This document shows positions 43,027-50,788 of a DNA stretch of 64,000 bases, one piece after another (position 1 is the stretch's first letter; each line of letters opens with the position of its first letter). The position numbers and the translations under genes were made by a program. The notes below the pieces were generated by a model. The model did not search any database. It was not told the origin of the DNA and saw only the letters and a program-made list of their open reading frames with translations. This stretch comes from CAYQUO01 sp964420835. GTDB taxonomy: Bacteria > Chloroflexota > Anaerolineae > Anaerolineales > Anaerolineaceae. The stretch is taken from contig CAYQUO010000011.1 in assembly GCA_964420835.1 (NCBI GenBank), positions 33,836 to 97,835 of the forward strand. The letters run 5' to 3'.

Positions 43027-43098
43027 GCCCAACGATCAGCGCTTCACCTGCACCGCGAAGCGCAGCGGTGCGGCGTCATGTGCAAGCCGTTGTGGGGC
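43027..43098 (-). repeat. attC-like site 1 (after the DUF998 cassette gene)
   Basis: A 72-bp imperfect palindrome 43 bp after the cassette gene's stop. On the - strand it ends with a perfect GTTGGGC box (43033-43027). The opening box is degenerate (GCCCCACAACG). The middle forms a strong hairpin with arms GCACCGC and GCGGTGC. It is the shortest of the three sites, near the size of classic 60-bp attC elements. Confidence 0.65.
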
Positions 43099-43141
43099 GT
43101 TTTTGTGTTGCGCCAGACTCAATGCTAGTAAAGTGATGGCA

Positions 43142-43783
43142 TTAAGGTGGCGACATCTGAGAATTCTTATAAGTATATCCAAACAGTCCTAGCAATGCAG
43201 TATAGATTACAACACCAAAAACACTGAAGCGCTCAAACACGCCAAAGTACTCTTCTGGTGCGACGCCAGTGCCAATTGACCCCAAGAACATTGATAGCAA
43301 TGTAATGAGCCCCAGAATTGCTATCACCTTTGTTTCTTTGTTTTTCCGTCCACCCAGGAATATTAATATCAGAGATACAATAGAGAGAAGTACTACAGGA
43401 ATCGTTACTACATAATAATGCATTATGTCTTGAAAAGCACCTTGATAACCTTTGCTACTGAGTGGAAACAAGGTGTAACCAATACTTGATACCCAATTCA
43501 TAATCGTATAAAGATAGACACCGAATCGAAAAACCTTGTTTATCTGATTTGAGACTATCAGACAAAGAAATGTGCAACCGAGAACGGAAAATAAAGAATA
43601 TAGTGCCGAAAACCTTGAAGCAACAGCAAAGGAAGGTGCATCTACTGCAGTGAGATCGCTTACAGCTTGACTCAAACTATTGTAATTAGGATAGTTTTGT
43701 ATACCGAAATATACATGAAGAAAATAGAACACGGCTGCAACGGTGCCTGAAAGACTGAGTAGGCGAACCAATTTGGAGTTCAT
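43142..43783 (-). CDS. DUF998 family membrane protein (cassette 1)
   Basis: A 213-residue protein with six hydrophobic helices. Its pattern matches DUF998: LSGTVAAVFYFLHVYFGIQN, YNSLSQAVSDLTA near the first loop, GYTLFPLSSKGYQGAFQDIM with the conserved FPL and histidine, and a final helix pair. The function of DUF998 proteins is not known. AGAGGAG precedes the ATG at 43783, while the longer frame to 43864 would cross the attI-like core. It is the first cassette next to the integrase remnant, the position expected for the most recently captured cassette. Confidence 0.8.
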   Translation of the reverse strand: MNSKLVRLLSLSGTVAAVFYFLHVYFGIQNYPNYNSLSQAVSDLTAVDAPSFAVASRFSALYSLFSVLGCTFLCLIVSNQINKVFRFGVYLYTIMNWVSSIGYTLFPLSSKGYQGAFQDIMHYYVVTIPVVLLSIVSLILIFLGGRKNKETKVIAILGLITLLSMFLGSIGTGVAPEEYFGVFERFSVFGVVIYTALLGLFGYTYKNSQMSPP

Positions 43784-43858
43784 TCTTGGCTCCTCTTGGA
43801 AAGATGCAAAACCCATTTTGGGTTTGCTGAAAGGACAACGTGTTTTGGGAAGCCAACC

Positions 43859-43865
43859 GCCCAAC
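43859..43865 (-). other. attI-like core site
   Basis: GTTGGGC on the - strand, a GTTRRRY box, sited between the integrase remnant and the first cassette gene. This is where integrase would join new cassettes. The same heptamer ends attC-like sites 1 and 2. Confidence 0.6.
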
Positions 43866-43868
43866 TAT

Positions 43869-43932
43869 GTTTTATACAGCCATCAGTATAAAACCCTGAT
43901 TGGTTATCTTATACAGTTGTTTGGCTGTATAA
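43869..43932. promoter_or_regulatory. Tandem palindromes upstream of the integrase remnant
   Basis: Two palindromes with equal 8-nt spacers: 43869-43894 (9-bp arms, GTTTTATAC and GTATAAAAC) and 43909-43932 (8-bp arms, TTATACAG and CTGTATAA). Their centres are 39 bp apart. They could be a repressor operator pair or integrase arm sites. Confidence 0.6.
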
Positions 43933-43983
43933 CAGCTTGTATACTTCGATTATATACATCTCTAACGAAAATGGGATTGCGAA

Positions 43984-44556
43984 ATGACTCAACCCACCCA
44001 GGAAAAAACTTATTGAACAAATGCGTGATCAAATCCGCGTCAAACCATATTGATTTCGTACAGAAAAAAACCTATCTTCACTGGGCACGTGAATACTTTC
44101 TTTACCATAACCCGGAACTCAAACAGCGAAAGGTTGCAAAAAATCCAACAGAAATGGGGGCTCCGGAAATACAGGTATTTCTTCCCTGCCTGGCACAAGA
44201 TAAACATGTTGCAGCATCAACACAGAATCAAGCTCTGAGTGCACTGCTCTTTTTATACAAGAACGTTTTACAGCAGGAAATCGATCAGCTCCCCAGTTTG
44301 GTACACGCCGGTTAACCAAAACATCTTCCGACTGTGTTGACCCATGAGGAAGCCATGGAAGCAATTGACAAAATGGTCGGAAAACCCCGCCTGATGGCAT
44401 GCATGCTTTATGGCAGCGGTTTACGATTAATGGAATGTCTGCCTTTGCGGGTGAAAGATCTGGATTTCACTAATCCTTTTACGAGATGTGAGAGCCTTGC
44501 ATGAGAAGGATCTGAAAGAGGGCTTTGGTGAGGCGGCTCTGCCCTACGCACTGTGA
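43984..44556 (+). pseudogene. intI: Integron integrase (tyrosine recombinase), decayed
   Basis: Fragments in shifting frames rebuild an IntI-like protein. They are LIEQMRDQIRVKPY, a TGA stop at 44051-44053, RTEK, a frameshift in an A-run, then KTYLHWAREYFLYHNPELKQ, AASTQNQALSALLFLYKNVL, a TAA at 44313-44315, LPTVLTHEEAMEA and LYGSGLRLMECLPLRVKDLD, which holds the first catalytic arginine. The next piece, VRALHEKDLKEGFGEAALPY, matches the IntI-specific segment, so 40 or so residues between the two are deleted. The histidine, second arginine and catalytic tyrosine are lost. The ATG at 43984 is the likely original start, with one more frameshift after it. Confidence 0.8.
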
Positions 44557-44777
44557 CAGGGAAGCGTGATCCAGCTGCTCTCCTGTTTCAACCTCCAAAT
44601 TAAAAGTCTCTCCTTCTTTTTGCGCGGCCAGGTCGGGTTGGAAGATGTGGCCCTCGCCCGCCTGAATGCGGCATCAACAATGAACTGTTTCGGCGGGTTA
44701 ACTTCCATATCTAAGGTACAATAGATGTAGAAAGCAATTAGACTTTCTTTCATTATATAATTAAATGAGGTGTGCTC
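44557..44777. other. Region between integrase remnant and the dehydrogenase gene
   Basis: No intact gene. On the - strand a frame around 44690-44560 reads AGEGHIFQPDLAAQKEGE and continues EVETGEQL, which looks coding but is unidentified. It begins where the integrase breaks off. Confidence 0.35.
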
Positions 44778-45896
44778 ATGTCTCCCACTCCCTTCACTGT
44801 TCCGGTTGCCACATTGAAAAGTTTTATCAAGGACGTCCTCATTGCCCTGGGTGTCCCGCCGGAGGACGCTGAAACCTCCGCGGATGTGATGATCGCATCC
44901 GATGTGCGGGGTATCGAATCGCACGGGATTGGCCGGCTGAAGTATTATTACGACCGCATTAAAAGCGGTCAGCACCAGGTGATCACCAATTTTGAGATCG
45001 TCTCTGAGAGCCAAACCACCGCAGTGGTTGACGGCCACCATGGCATGGGGATGGTGGCCGCAAAAAAGGCCATGCAACTGGCGATCGACAAAGCCCGGGT
45101 TTTCGGCATGGGGTCTGTGGCAGTGAGGAACTCCACCCATTTCGGCATCGCCGGGTATTACCCGCTGATGGCGGTTCAGCAGGGGATGATCGGCATGACG
45201 TTCACCAACGCACGGCCATCCGTATCCCCCACGTTCGGCGTCCAGCCGATGCTGGGCACCAACCCGATCGCATTTGGGGCGCCAACCGACGAGGAATTCC
45301 CGTTCCTGTATGATGGGGCCACACCGATCACACAAAGGGGGAAGATCGAGGTATTGTCGCGCATTGACCAACCCATGCCGGAAGGCTGGATCGTCAACGC
45401 GGAGAACCAGCCCATTACCGACCCGCATGAGGCCCTGAAGGAGATATCGAAAGGGACCGCCGCCTTCCTGCCGCTTGGTGGAAGCGGGGAACTGCTGGGC
45501 GGTCACAAGGGATACGGCCTGGCAACGATCGTCGAGATCCTCTCTGCATCCCTGCAGGACGGCAGTTATTTACACGCGTTGACCGGGATTGGCCCGGATG
45601 GGAAACCCCAACCCTTCCGGGTGGGGCACTTCTTCATGGCCATTGATGTCGGGCATTTCATTCCGTTGGAGCATTTTAAAAAGACAACCGGGGGCATCCT
45701 GCGCGAGTTGAGAGCCTCCCGGAAGGCCCCCGGCGAGTCCAGGATCTACACCGCCGGTGAGAAAGAATATGAAATGAGCAAATTGATCGAACAACGCGGG
45801 GTGCCGATCGTTCCGGAGTTAATGAAAGACATCCAATTCCTGATCAACGAACTGGGCCTGGATCAATACAAGACCGTTTTTAATCCCTCCGCCTGA
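44778..45896 (+). CDS. Ldh-family (malate/L-lactate/sulfolactate-type) dehydrogenase
   Basis: A 372-residue NAD(P)-dependent 2-hydroxyacid oxidoreductase of the Ldh2/MDH2 type, which has its own fold unlike classic lactate dehydrogenase. Motifs: DVRGIESHGIGRL (catalytic histidine near residue 54), VAVRNSTHFGIAGYY (second histidine near 122), MLGTNPIAFGAP, and GGHKGYGLATIVEILSASL near 240. The length is within the usual 330-375. The start is ATG at 44778, with TGAGGTG eight bases away. Members reduce or oxidise malate, lactate, sulfolactate or ureidoglycolate; the substrate here is open. The gene is followed by a strong terminator hairpin. Confidence 0.9.
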   Translation: MSPTPFTVPVATLKSFIKDVLIALGVPPEDAETSADVMIASDVRGIESHGIGRLKYYYDRIKSGQHQVITNFEIVSESQTTAVVDGHHGMGMVAAKKAMQLAIDKARVFGMGSVAVRNSTHFGIAGYYPLMAVQQGMIGMTFTNARPSVSPTFGVQPMLGTNPIAFGAPTDEEFPFLYDGATPITQRGKIEVLSRIDQPMPEGWIVNAENQPITDPHEALKEISKGTAAFLPLGGSGELLGGHKGYGLATIVEILSASLQDGSYLHALTGIGPDGKPQPFRVGHFFMAIDVGHFIPLEHFKKTTGGILRELRASRKAPGESRIYTAGEKEYEMSKLIEQRGVPIVPELMKDIQFLINELGLDQYKTVFNPSA

Positions 45897-45945
45897 GGAA
45901 AAAAGTTTTTCATCGCTGATTGCCATCCCTTGTTTGAATAAAAAA

Positions 45946-45965
45946 ATACCCCGCCCATGGGGTAT
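45946..45965. terminator. Bidirectional terminator between dehydrogenase gene and tRNA-Lys
   Basis: ATACCCC, a 6-nt loop, GGGGTAT, flanked by an A-run on the left and a T-run on the right. It can end the dehydrogenase transcript and the opposite tRNA transcript; on the - strand it is followed by seven T. Confidence 0.8.
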
Positions 45966-45972
45966 CTTTTTA

Positions 45973-46046
45973 TGACCCATACAGGACTCGAACCTGTAAC
46001 ACGCTGATTAAGAGTCAGCTGCTCTGCCAGATTGAGCTAATGGGCC
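45973..46046 (-). tRNA. tRNA-Lys (CTT)
   Basis: A 74-nt cloverleaf on the - strand. The acceptor arms GGCCCAT and ATGGGTC pair, with one G-U. The D arm is AGCTC..GAGC. The anticodon loop is CTCTTAA, giving anticodon CTT, which reads AAG lysine codons. The T arm is ACAGG-TTCGAGT-CCTGT. CCA is not encoded. Confidence 0.93.
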
Positions 46047-46102
46047 TCTCACTTTCGGATTATACCGCAAAAATCCGCTGTCAACCCGGTCCGGCAGAGG
46101 GG

Positions 46103-47536
46103 TTACCTTTGGGAATCCGCCCAAATTCGCGGCCACATTCCCTGGCGGTCCCACTGGAAGAAGATCAGCAGGTCACCCAGGGTGATGCGTTTCCGCATCA
46201 GGGGAGCATTGAAAAACGAAAAATGCACATCCTCCTCCCCGGCAGGCGGTTTCATCTGCGCAAAGGTCAGCGGGGCATTAACAGCCGCCAGGATCTCCTT
46301 CATCCGTTCCGGCGTGCGGACCAGTGCAGCGATTTCAGCCTTGATTTCTTCCCAATGCTGGAGGAATGCCTTCACTGCTTCACGCCTGGTGTGCCATTTC
46401 TCGAGCTTTTGGCTGTAGTCCGCCCAGCATTCCCTGCCGGCCTTGCCACTGGGATCCACTTTTGCAAAGGAATCCAGAATGTGTTTCTGCATCTTTTCAG
46501 CGGGCGGAAAGCAGGAATCGATGTTCACCTTGGCGGGATCGAAATGGTCCAGGAATTCACGGTAGGCCTCCGCAACCAAAACGCAGGCGAGGGAGACCTG
46601 TGTTCCATGCTGCGGCAATGGTGAGCCGCGCAATTCATTCAATAAGTCCAGGATGTGGGACATCACATGCTCATAACCGGACAACGGTGTTGTGGCATGG
46701 GAGAGGGACATGGCGATCCCCCCCACTGAAATCAGTTTCGCCAGCAGCGCCATGCCCTCCGGTGTTCGCTGTCGAATGGATTCGGCATTTTCCATGAGGA
46801 TCTCGTCCAGGGGGCCGATCATCATCTGTGGCAGGTTGGTGCAGGAATCGTCCATGCCCAGGTGGCAGGCGAGTTTCCAATCCGGCAGGCTGATAAAAAC
46901 CGCCAGCAGATCGCCAACCCCGGCAGCGGTCATGTCGTATGGTGCATCGCAGAGGGTCTCCAGGTCGCAGATCAATGCTTCCGAATACCTTGAGGGAAGC
47001 GTTCGCTTTACGCCATCGATGAAAACCGGGGCCATGTTCGAGGTAAAAGCGCTTACGCTGTTTGCCGACTGAAACACCGTGTAGGTCAGTTTATTCCCTG
47101 TTTCATTTTCATACAGGTAAATTGCATGCTTGGTGATGTCCGTTACCACCCCAGACCCAACCGAAAGCACCGACATGCCCGGTTTAAGTTGGCTCTGCAC
47201 CTGCTGTATACGCGGCATATCCGTATGAACCTGGCCGCTGGCATCCGGTTCCAGGGTCAGGAGTTTGGCCTCCCAACCCGCATCGTTCACCACTTTCATC
47301 ACCAGGGGTTTCAGGCTTTCCGTTCCCCGGCGCATGGGTGTGGGATCCACAACAACCAGCAGTTCGCGACCCGGTTCCTTCTGTACGGATTCCAGCACCT
47401 GCGGGATCTTGTAAAGGGCATTGGATTCGAAAAGCATCACCTTTAGAGGGATATCATCATCATGGGGGAATCCAGGCAGGCGTCGTGCCTTTTCCCAAAA
47501 GAGATCGTTTTCGCCCGGGTCAAATTGCAGTTTCAT
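46103..47536 (-). CDS. sn-Glycerol-1-phosphate dehydrogenase-like enzyme (AraM/EgsA family)
   Basis: A 477-residue member of the iron-containing dehydroquinate-synthase-like fold. The NAD-binding part has LLVVVDPTPMRRG and MSVLSVGSGVVTDITKHAIY. Metal-ligand regions include AAGVGDLLAVFISLPDWKLA and ISVGGIAMSLSHATTPLSGY followed by EHVMSHILD with its histidines. AraM proteins interconvert dihydroxyacetone phosphate and sn-glycerol 1-phosphate. This one is about 80 residues longer than the Bacillus protein, with the extra part at the C-terminus. AAGGAG precedes the ATG. It is the last gene of the polyol operon, so another phosphorylated polyol may be the true substrate. Confidence 0.8.
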   Translation of the reverse strand: MKLQFDPGENDLFWEKARRLPGFPHDDDIPLKVMLFESNALYKIPQVLESVQKEPGRELLVVVDPTPMRRGTESLKPLVMKVVNDAGWEAKLLTLEPDASGQVHTDMPRIQQVQSQLKPGMSVLSVGSGVVTDITKHAIYLYENETGNKLTYTVFQSANSVSAFTSNMAPVFIDGVKRTLPSRYSEALICDLETLCDAPYDMTAAGVGDLLAVFISLPDWKLACHLGMDDSCTNLPQMMIGPLDEILMENAESIRQRTPEGMALLAKLISVGGIAMSLSHATTPLSGYEHVMSHILDLLNELRGSPLPQHGTQVSLACVLVAEAYREFLDHFDPAKVNIDSCFPPAEKMQKHILDSFAKVDPSGKAGRECWADYSQKLEKWHTRREAVKAFLQHWEEIKAEIAALVRTPERMKEILAAVNAPLTFAQMKPPAGEEDVHFSFFNAPLMRKRITLGDLLIFFQWDRQGMWPRIWADSQR

Positions 47537-47568
47537 GTGGGTCTCCTTCCAATAATGTCTTTGATCAC

Positions 47569-48372
47569 TTATCCAGGGTTGGCGATCAAATGATCAGCCA
47601 CTTCCCCAAGGTTCTTAAAGATATACGTGGGTTGATAAGGCGACCCCTCCAGGTCTTCCTTTTTGGTTTCACCGCTCAACACCAAAACGGTTGTGATGCC
47701 TGCCGTTTGGGCAAGGGCAATATCCGTATACAGTCGATCACCGATCATTGCCAACGCTTCCAGGGGCAGGCCAAGTTTATGGGCCAGCATCTCCACGATG
47801 AGCCGGTTCGGTTTTCCGATCACCCGGTCTGGTTCCCTGCCGGTCGAGGCTTTAACAAAAGCGATCATGGCTCCAATATCGGGCATGAAGCCGTTCTCCG
47901 TGGGACAATTAAAATCCGGGTGGGTGGCGATATAGGGCAAACCCTCGCGTACAAGGTCGCAGAGTTTCCACAATTTGTTGTAGGTAAGGGTGGTGTCAAA
48001 ACCCAACAGGGCGACCTGGGGGTTTTTCTCATCCAGGGTGAACCCGTGCTGCTGGAACTCCTCCTCCAGGGAGGGGGTGCCGACCACATACAAACGTGCA
48101 GCCGGCATGGTCTCCTTCAAGTAAAGCGCGGTTGCTTCACCCGAGGTGAACACCTTGTCATCGGTAATTGGGCACCCCAGGCGTGTGATCTTTTCGGCAT
48201 ACTGGCTGCGGTGCTTTGATGAATTGTTGGTCAGGAAGACGAAATCCCTGCCCTGTTTTCCCAGGACGTCAATGAATTTTAACGCCCCTTCGATCAACCT
48301 GTCCCCCAGGTAAAATGTGCCATCCATGTCCAAAAGGAAACAACGGACAGCAGATAGTTGGTGTGTGGTCAT
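47569..48372 (-). CDS. HAD-IIA family sugar phosphatase (NagD/AraL-like)
   Basis: A 267-residue HAD phosphatase. Motif I is LLDMDGTFYLGD with the nucleophile D15 and acid D17. The IIA cap lies between motifs II (FLTNNSSKH) and III. FGFPN-type KPNRLIVEML and the motif IV GDRLYTDIALAQTAG follow. Family members remove phosphate from glycerol phosphate, nucleotide monophosphates or sugar phosphates. The ATG overlaps the kinase stop codon (ATGA), so it is coupled to the kinase. A kinase and phosphatase in one operon suggest control of a phosphorylated intermediate, or removal of a misphosphorylated by-product. Confidence 0.88.
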   Translation of the reverse strand: MTTHQLSAVRCFLLDMDGTFYLGDRLIEGALKFIDVLGKQGRDFVFLTNNSSKHRSQYAEKITRLGCPITDDKVFTSGEATALYLKETMPAARLYVVGTPSLEEEFQQHGFTLDEKNPQVALLGFDTTLTYNKLWKLCDLVREGLPYIATHPDFNCPTENGFMPDIGAMIAFVKASTGREPDRVIGKPNRLIVEMLAHKLGLPLEALAMIGDRLYTDIALAQTAGITTVLVLSGETKKEDLEGSPYQPTYIFKNLGEVADHLIANPG

Positions 48373-49898
48373 TTAACGACTCCGGATGCCTGTTCAAAGA
48401 CAGGCAACATGGCAAAAAACGCTGACCGATAAAGTTGATACATGTCTTCATACCGCGCCTGGTCCGCCGGGTTGGGTTGCCTCGTTTCGATCACCCGCAC
48501 ACAGGTGGAAACAGCCTCCTCAAGCGTATTCACTAGGCCGGCACCTTTTAAACCCAATAGGGCAGCGCCCAAAACGGTCGTCTCCACGGTATTTAACAAT
48601 GCCACCGGAAGGCCGGTCACATCTGCTTTAATCTGCCGCCACAGGGCGCTGCGGGCTCCCCCGCCAACCGCACGGATCTCCTTCAGGTTCAAGCCAATTG
48701 CCTGCATCCGGTCGGTAATATCCCGCAATGCATACGCCGATCCCTCCTGGATGGCCCTGGCAAAATGCTCTCGGCCATGGTTGAGGGAGAACCCCAGGAA
48801 AACTCCCCGAGCATGGGGATTCCAACTGGGCGTAACCGCGCCCATCAAGGTTGGCAACAGGATCAAGCCATCGCTCCCCGCCGGGACTCTGGCCGCCAGT
48901 TCGTTCAAGAGGTCATAGGAATCTCCGCCCTCACGGGCCGCCCGGTCGATCTCCTCCCTGCCGAACCGGTCGCGGAACCAGCGATAGTTCGCCCCCGAAA
49001 CAAAACCGGGGTTTTCCATCAGCCAGTAATCCGGGTGGGCGTGACAATGGGTTTCCACCAAACCGGTGGTGTCGAACAAGGGTTCCGGGCTTGCAGCACA
49101 AACCGGCTCAGCCGTACCGGTTATGTCGCACACAAGGCCGGGAAAAATGACACCGGCACCCAGGCAGGCGGCGTGTTCATCTCCGCTGCCCAGCACGATC
49201 TTCGTCGAGGGCAGAAGCCCCATCTGTTCCGCCAGGCCGGGTAAAAGCGATCCAATCACCTGGTCTGCCGGAAGGATCGGTGCCAGCTTTTCCATCGGTA
49301 TGTTGAAACAATTACAAAGCTCATCCGACCATTTACGGGTTCGGATATCCATCAGCAAGGTTGACGAGGCGTTGGAGTAATCCACGCCCAGTTCTCCCGT
49401 AAGTGCATAAGCCACATAACTTCCAGGGAGCAGAAAATAAGCCGCCTCGTCCATCACCTCTGGATGATTGTCCACAAGCCAGCGGATCTTCGGCGCCACG
49501 TGGTAGGCATCGAGGTTCAGGCCGGAAAGGTCATACAACCGCCCGGCATCACAGGACTCGGCGATCCGTTCCACCTGCCCCACAGCCCGCCGATCCATCC
49601 AGATGATGGCCGGGTACAGGGGTTTGCCTGCCTTGTCGATCGCAATCACACCGTCAACCTGGGCATCCAAGGCAATGACCCGCACCTGGGATGGGTGGAC
49701 GCCGGTCTCATTCAACAGTTGGCGGATGGCGGAAATGATTGCGCCCAGCCAATGGCCGGGGTTTTGTTGTGCCCAGGCAGGTTGCGGGTACTCAATTTCA
49801 TATGGACTTCCGGCTTCCCCCACAACCTGCCCCTGGGCATTTAGCAATAGTACTTTTACAGCCTGTGAACCAACGTCACAGCCAATTACATATTCCAT
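48369..49898 (-). CDS. FGGY-family carbohydrate kinase
   Basis: A 509-residue two-domain sugar kinase of the xylulokinase/glycerol kinase group. The first phosphate loop is VIGCDVGSQAVKVLLLNAQG at residues 4-23. Substrate-side residues lie in IALDAQVDGVIAIDKAG and AIIWMDRRA, with a catalytic aspartate in GSGDEHAACLGAG. The second FGGY signature is VGGGARSALWRQIKADVTGL near 395-415. It should phosphorylate the sugar or polyol brought in by the neighbouring ABC importer. The start is ATG at 49898, directly before the conserved phosphate loop; GTG 49916 would overlap the TIM-barrel gene by 4 bp. Confidence 0.88.
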   Translation of the reverse strand: MEYVIGCDVGSQAVKVLLLNAQGQVVGEAGSPYEIEYPQPAWAQQNPGHWLGAIISAIRQLLNETGVHPSQVRVIALDAQVDGVIAIDKAGKPLYPAIIWMDRRAVGQVERIAESCDAGRLYDLSGLNLDAYHVAPKIRWLVDNHPEVMDEAAYFLLPGSYVAYALTGELGVDYSNASSTLLMDIRTRKWSDELCNCFNIPMEKLAPILPADQVIGSLLPGLAEQMGLLPSTKIVLGSGDEHAACLGAGVIFPGLVCDITGTAEPVCAASPEPLFDTTGLVETHCHAHPDYWLMENPGFVSGANYRWFRDRFGREEIDRAAREGGDSYDLLNELAARVPAGSDGLILLPTLMGAVTPSWNPHARGVFLGFSLNHGREHFARAIQEGSAYALRDITDRMQAIGLNLKEIRAVGGGARSALWRQIKADVTGLPVALLNTVETTVLGAALLGLKGAGLVNTLEEAVSTCVRVIETRQPNPADQARYEDMYQLYRSAFFAMLPVFEQASGVVK

Positions 49899-49912
49899 CA
49901 ACTGCCCGAATC

Positions 49913-50617
49913 TCACGCCAGGTATTCAGCCAGGCGGGATTCGTCCGCCGAGTCCATCCAGTCGCAGACCGCCCGGACGTTGTCACTGAAGCTGCCATCC
50001 TTGACAAACTTGCCTTCGAAGAAGGCGCCGCCAATGGTGTACCCCCAGGCTCCGGCTTCCCATATCTCGGCGATGCGTTGGGTGGTTGCTACACTGCCGG
50101 CGGAAATAACCGGCACTTTCACTGCCTTAACCACCTCCTTCAGGAGGGTGCGTGCATCTCCAACGTACCGGTATGCCAGCAGGTTCAACCCCTGCACACC
50201 CGTTGCCTCCAGGTCCTTCGCGTGCTTCACGATTTCTTCGATGCTGCCATCCAGTTTGGAAGGATGTCCATGCACATGGCCGGGGAACGGATAATAGGCG
50301 ATGGGCTTCCCTTTAAGATAGGCGTGGATGGACGGAAAGTACACGGTCCCCATCAGGATGTCGAAGCTTGATTCGACCGCAAGTTTTGCGCCAGCCAGCC
50401 CCTCGTTCTCCGAAAGGCTCACCACCTCAAGGCAGGTCGTCTTGCCGGCATCCTTCATTTTGTTGACCAGTCTTTTCATATCGCTCGGTGGAAGGCCAAC
50501 ATCCTTAAAGCCCCAGTGCTGCACATTGGCATCCTTGGTTTGATCAAACAGTTCAAAGCTGTTTGTGACCGTTTGATCCTTATGGGTAAGCATTACAATC
50601 AATTCAGGTTTAGACAT
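49913..50617 (-). CDS. TIM-barrel protein of unknown specificity in the polyol operon
   Basis: A 234-residue single TIM barrel. Strand ends read LIVMLTHKDQTV, VQHWGFKDVGL, TTCLEVVSLSENEG, FDILMGTVYFP, VQGLNLLAYRY and VPVISAGSVATTQRIAEIWE followed by WGYTIGGAFFEGKF. The last two form the usual phosphate cup of HisA/TrpF-like barrels. I cannot place it in a named family. With a kinase, a phosphatase and a dehydrogenase beside it, an isomerase or aldolase acting on a phosphorylated sugar is the simplest guess. GGAGGA precedes the ATG at 50617. A long inverted repeat separates it from the permease genes. Confidence 0.6.
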   Translation of the reverse strand: MSKPELIVMLTHKDQTVTNSFELFDQTKDANVQHWGFKDVGLPPSDMKRLVNKMKDAGKTTCLEVVSLSENEGLAGAKLAVESSFDILMGTVYFPSIHAYLKGKPIAYYPFPGHVHGHPSKLDGSIEEIVKHAKDLEATGVQGLNLLAYRYVGDARTLLKEVVKAVKVPVISAGSVATTQRIAEIWEAGAWGYTIGGAFFEGKFVKDGSFSDNVRAVCDWMDSADESRLAEYLA

Positions 50618-50695
50618 GGTTCCTCCAAATACTGTTGTATATTTTTCAACCGGATAAACGACTGCCGGACGAAATTTCCATTTTGCCTGTCTCAT

Positions 50696-50734
50696 ACGAT
50701 GGTTCAGATGGTCTGAAACCATCTGAACCATCGT
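50696..50734. repeat. Perfect 17-bp inverted repeat between permease and TIM-barrel genes
   Basis: Arms ACGATGGTTCAGATGGT and its exact complement around a 5-nt loop. Each arm also contains GATGGT twice. No T-run follows on the - strand, so the hairpin may stabilise or process the mRNA between transporter and enzyme genes, or serve as an operator. Confidence 0.8.
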
Positions 50735-50788
50735 TCTGGTACTGGTGTGGGCAATTGACAAGTCTTGAGCAGCAATTACACCTGTTTT

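Larger units (their letters stand above)
41204..44556. mobile_element. Small chromosomal integron with three cassettes and a decayed integrase
   Basis: The order from right to left is a remnant of an integron integrase reading right (+), an attI-like core at 43859-43865, then three cassettes whose genes all read left (-). Each cassette is followed by an imperfect palindrome with attC-type ends. The orientation of integrase and cassettes relative to the attI-like core is exactly that of integrons. All three cassette genes encode AT-rich membrane proteins unrelated to each other or to neighbours. The integrase is inactive, so any further movement would need an integrase from elsewhere in the cell. 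Confidence 0.75.

Noticed and set aside
44544..45506. 320-codon open frame on the - strand
   Set aside because: It is antisense to the Ldh-family dehydrogenase, whose motifs are complete. The translation is low in structure and rich in His and Arg.
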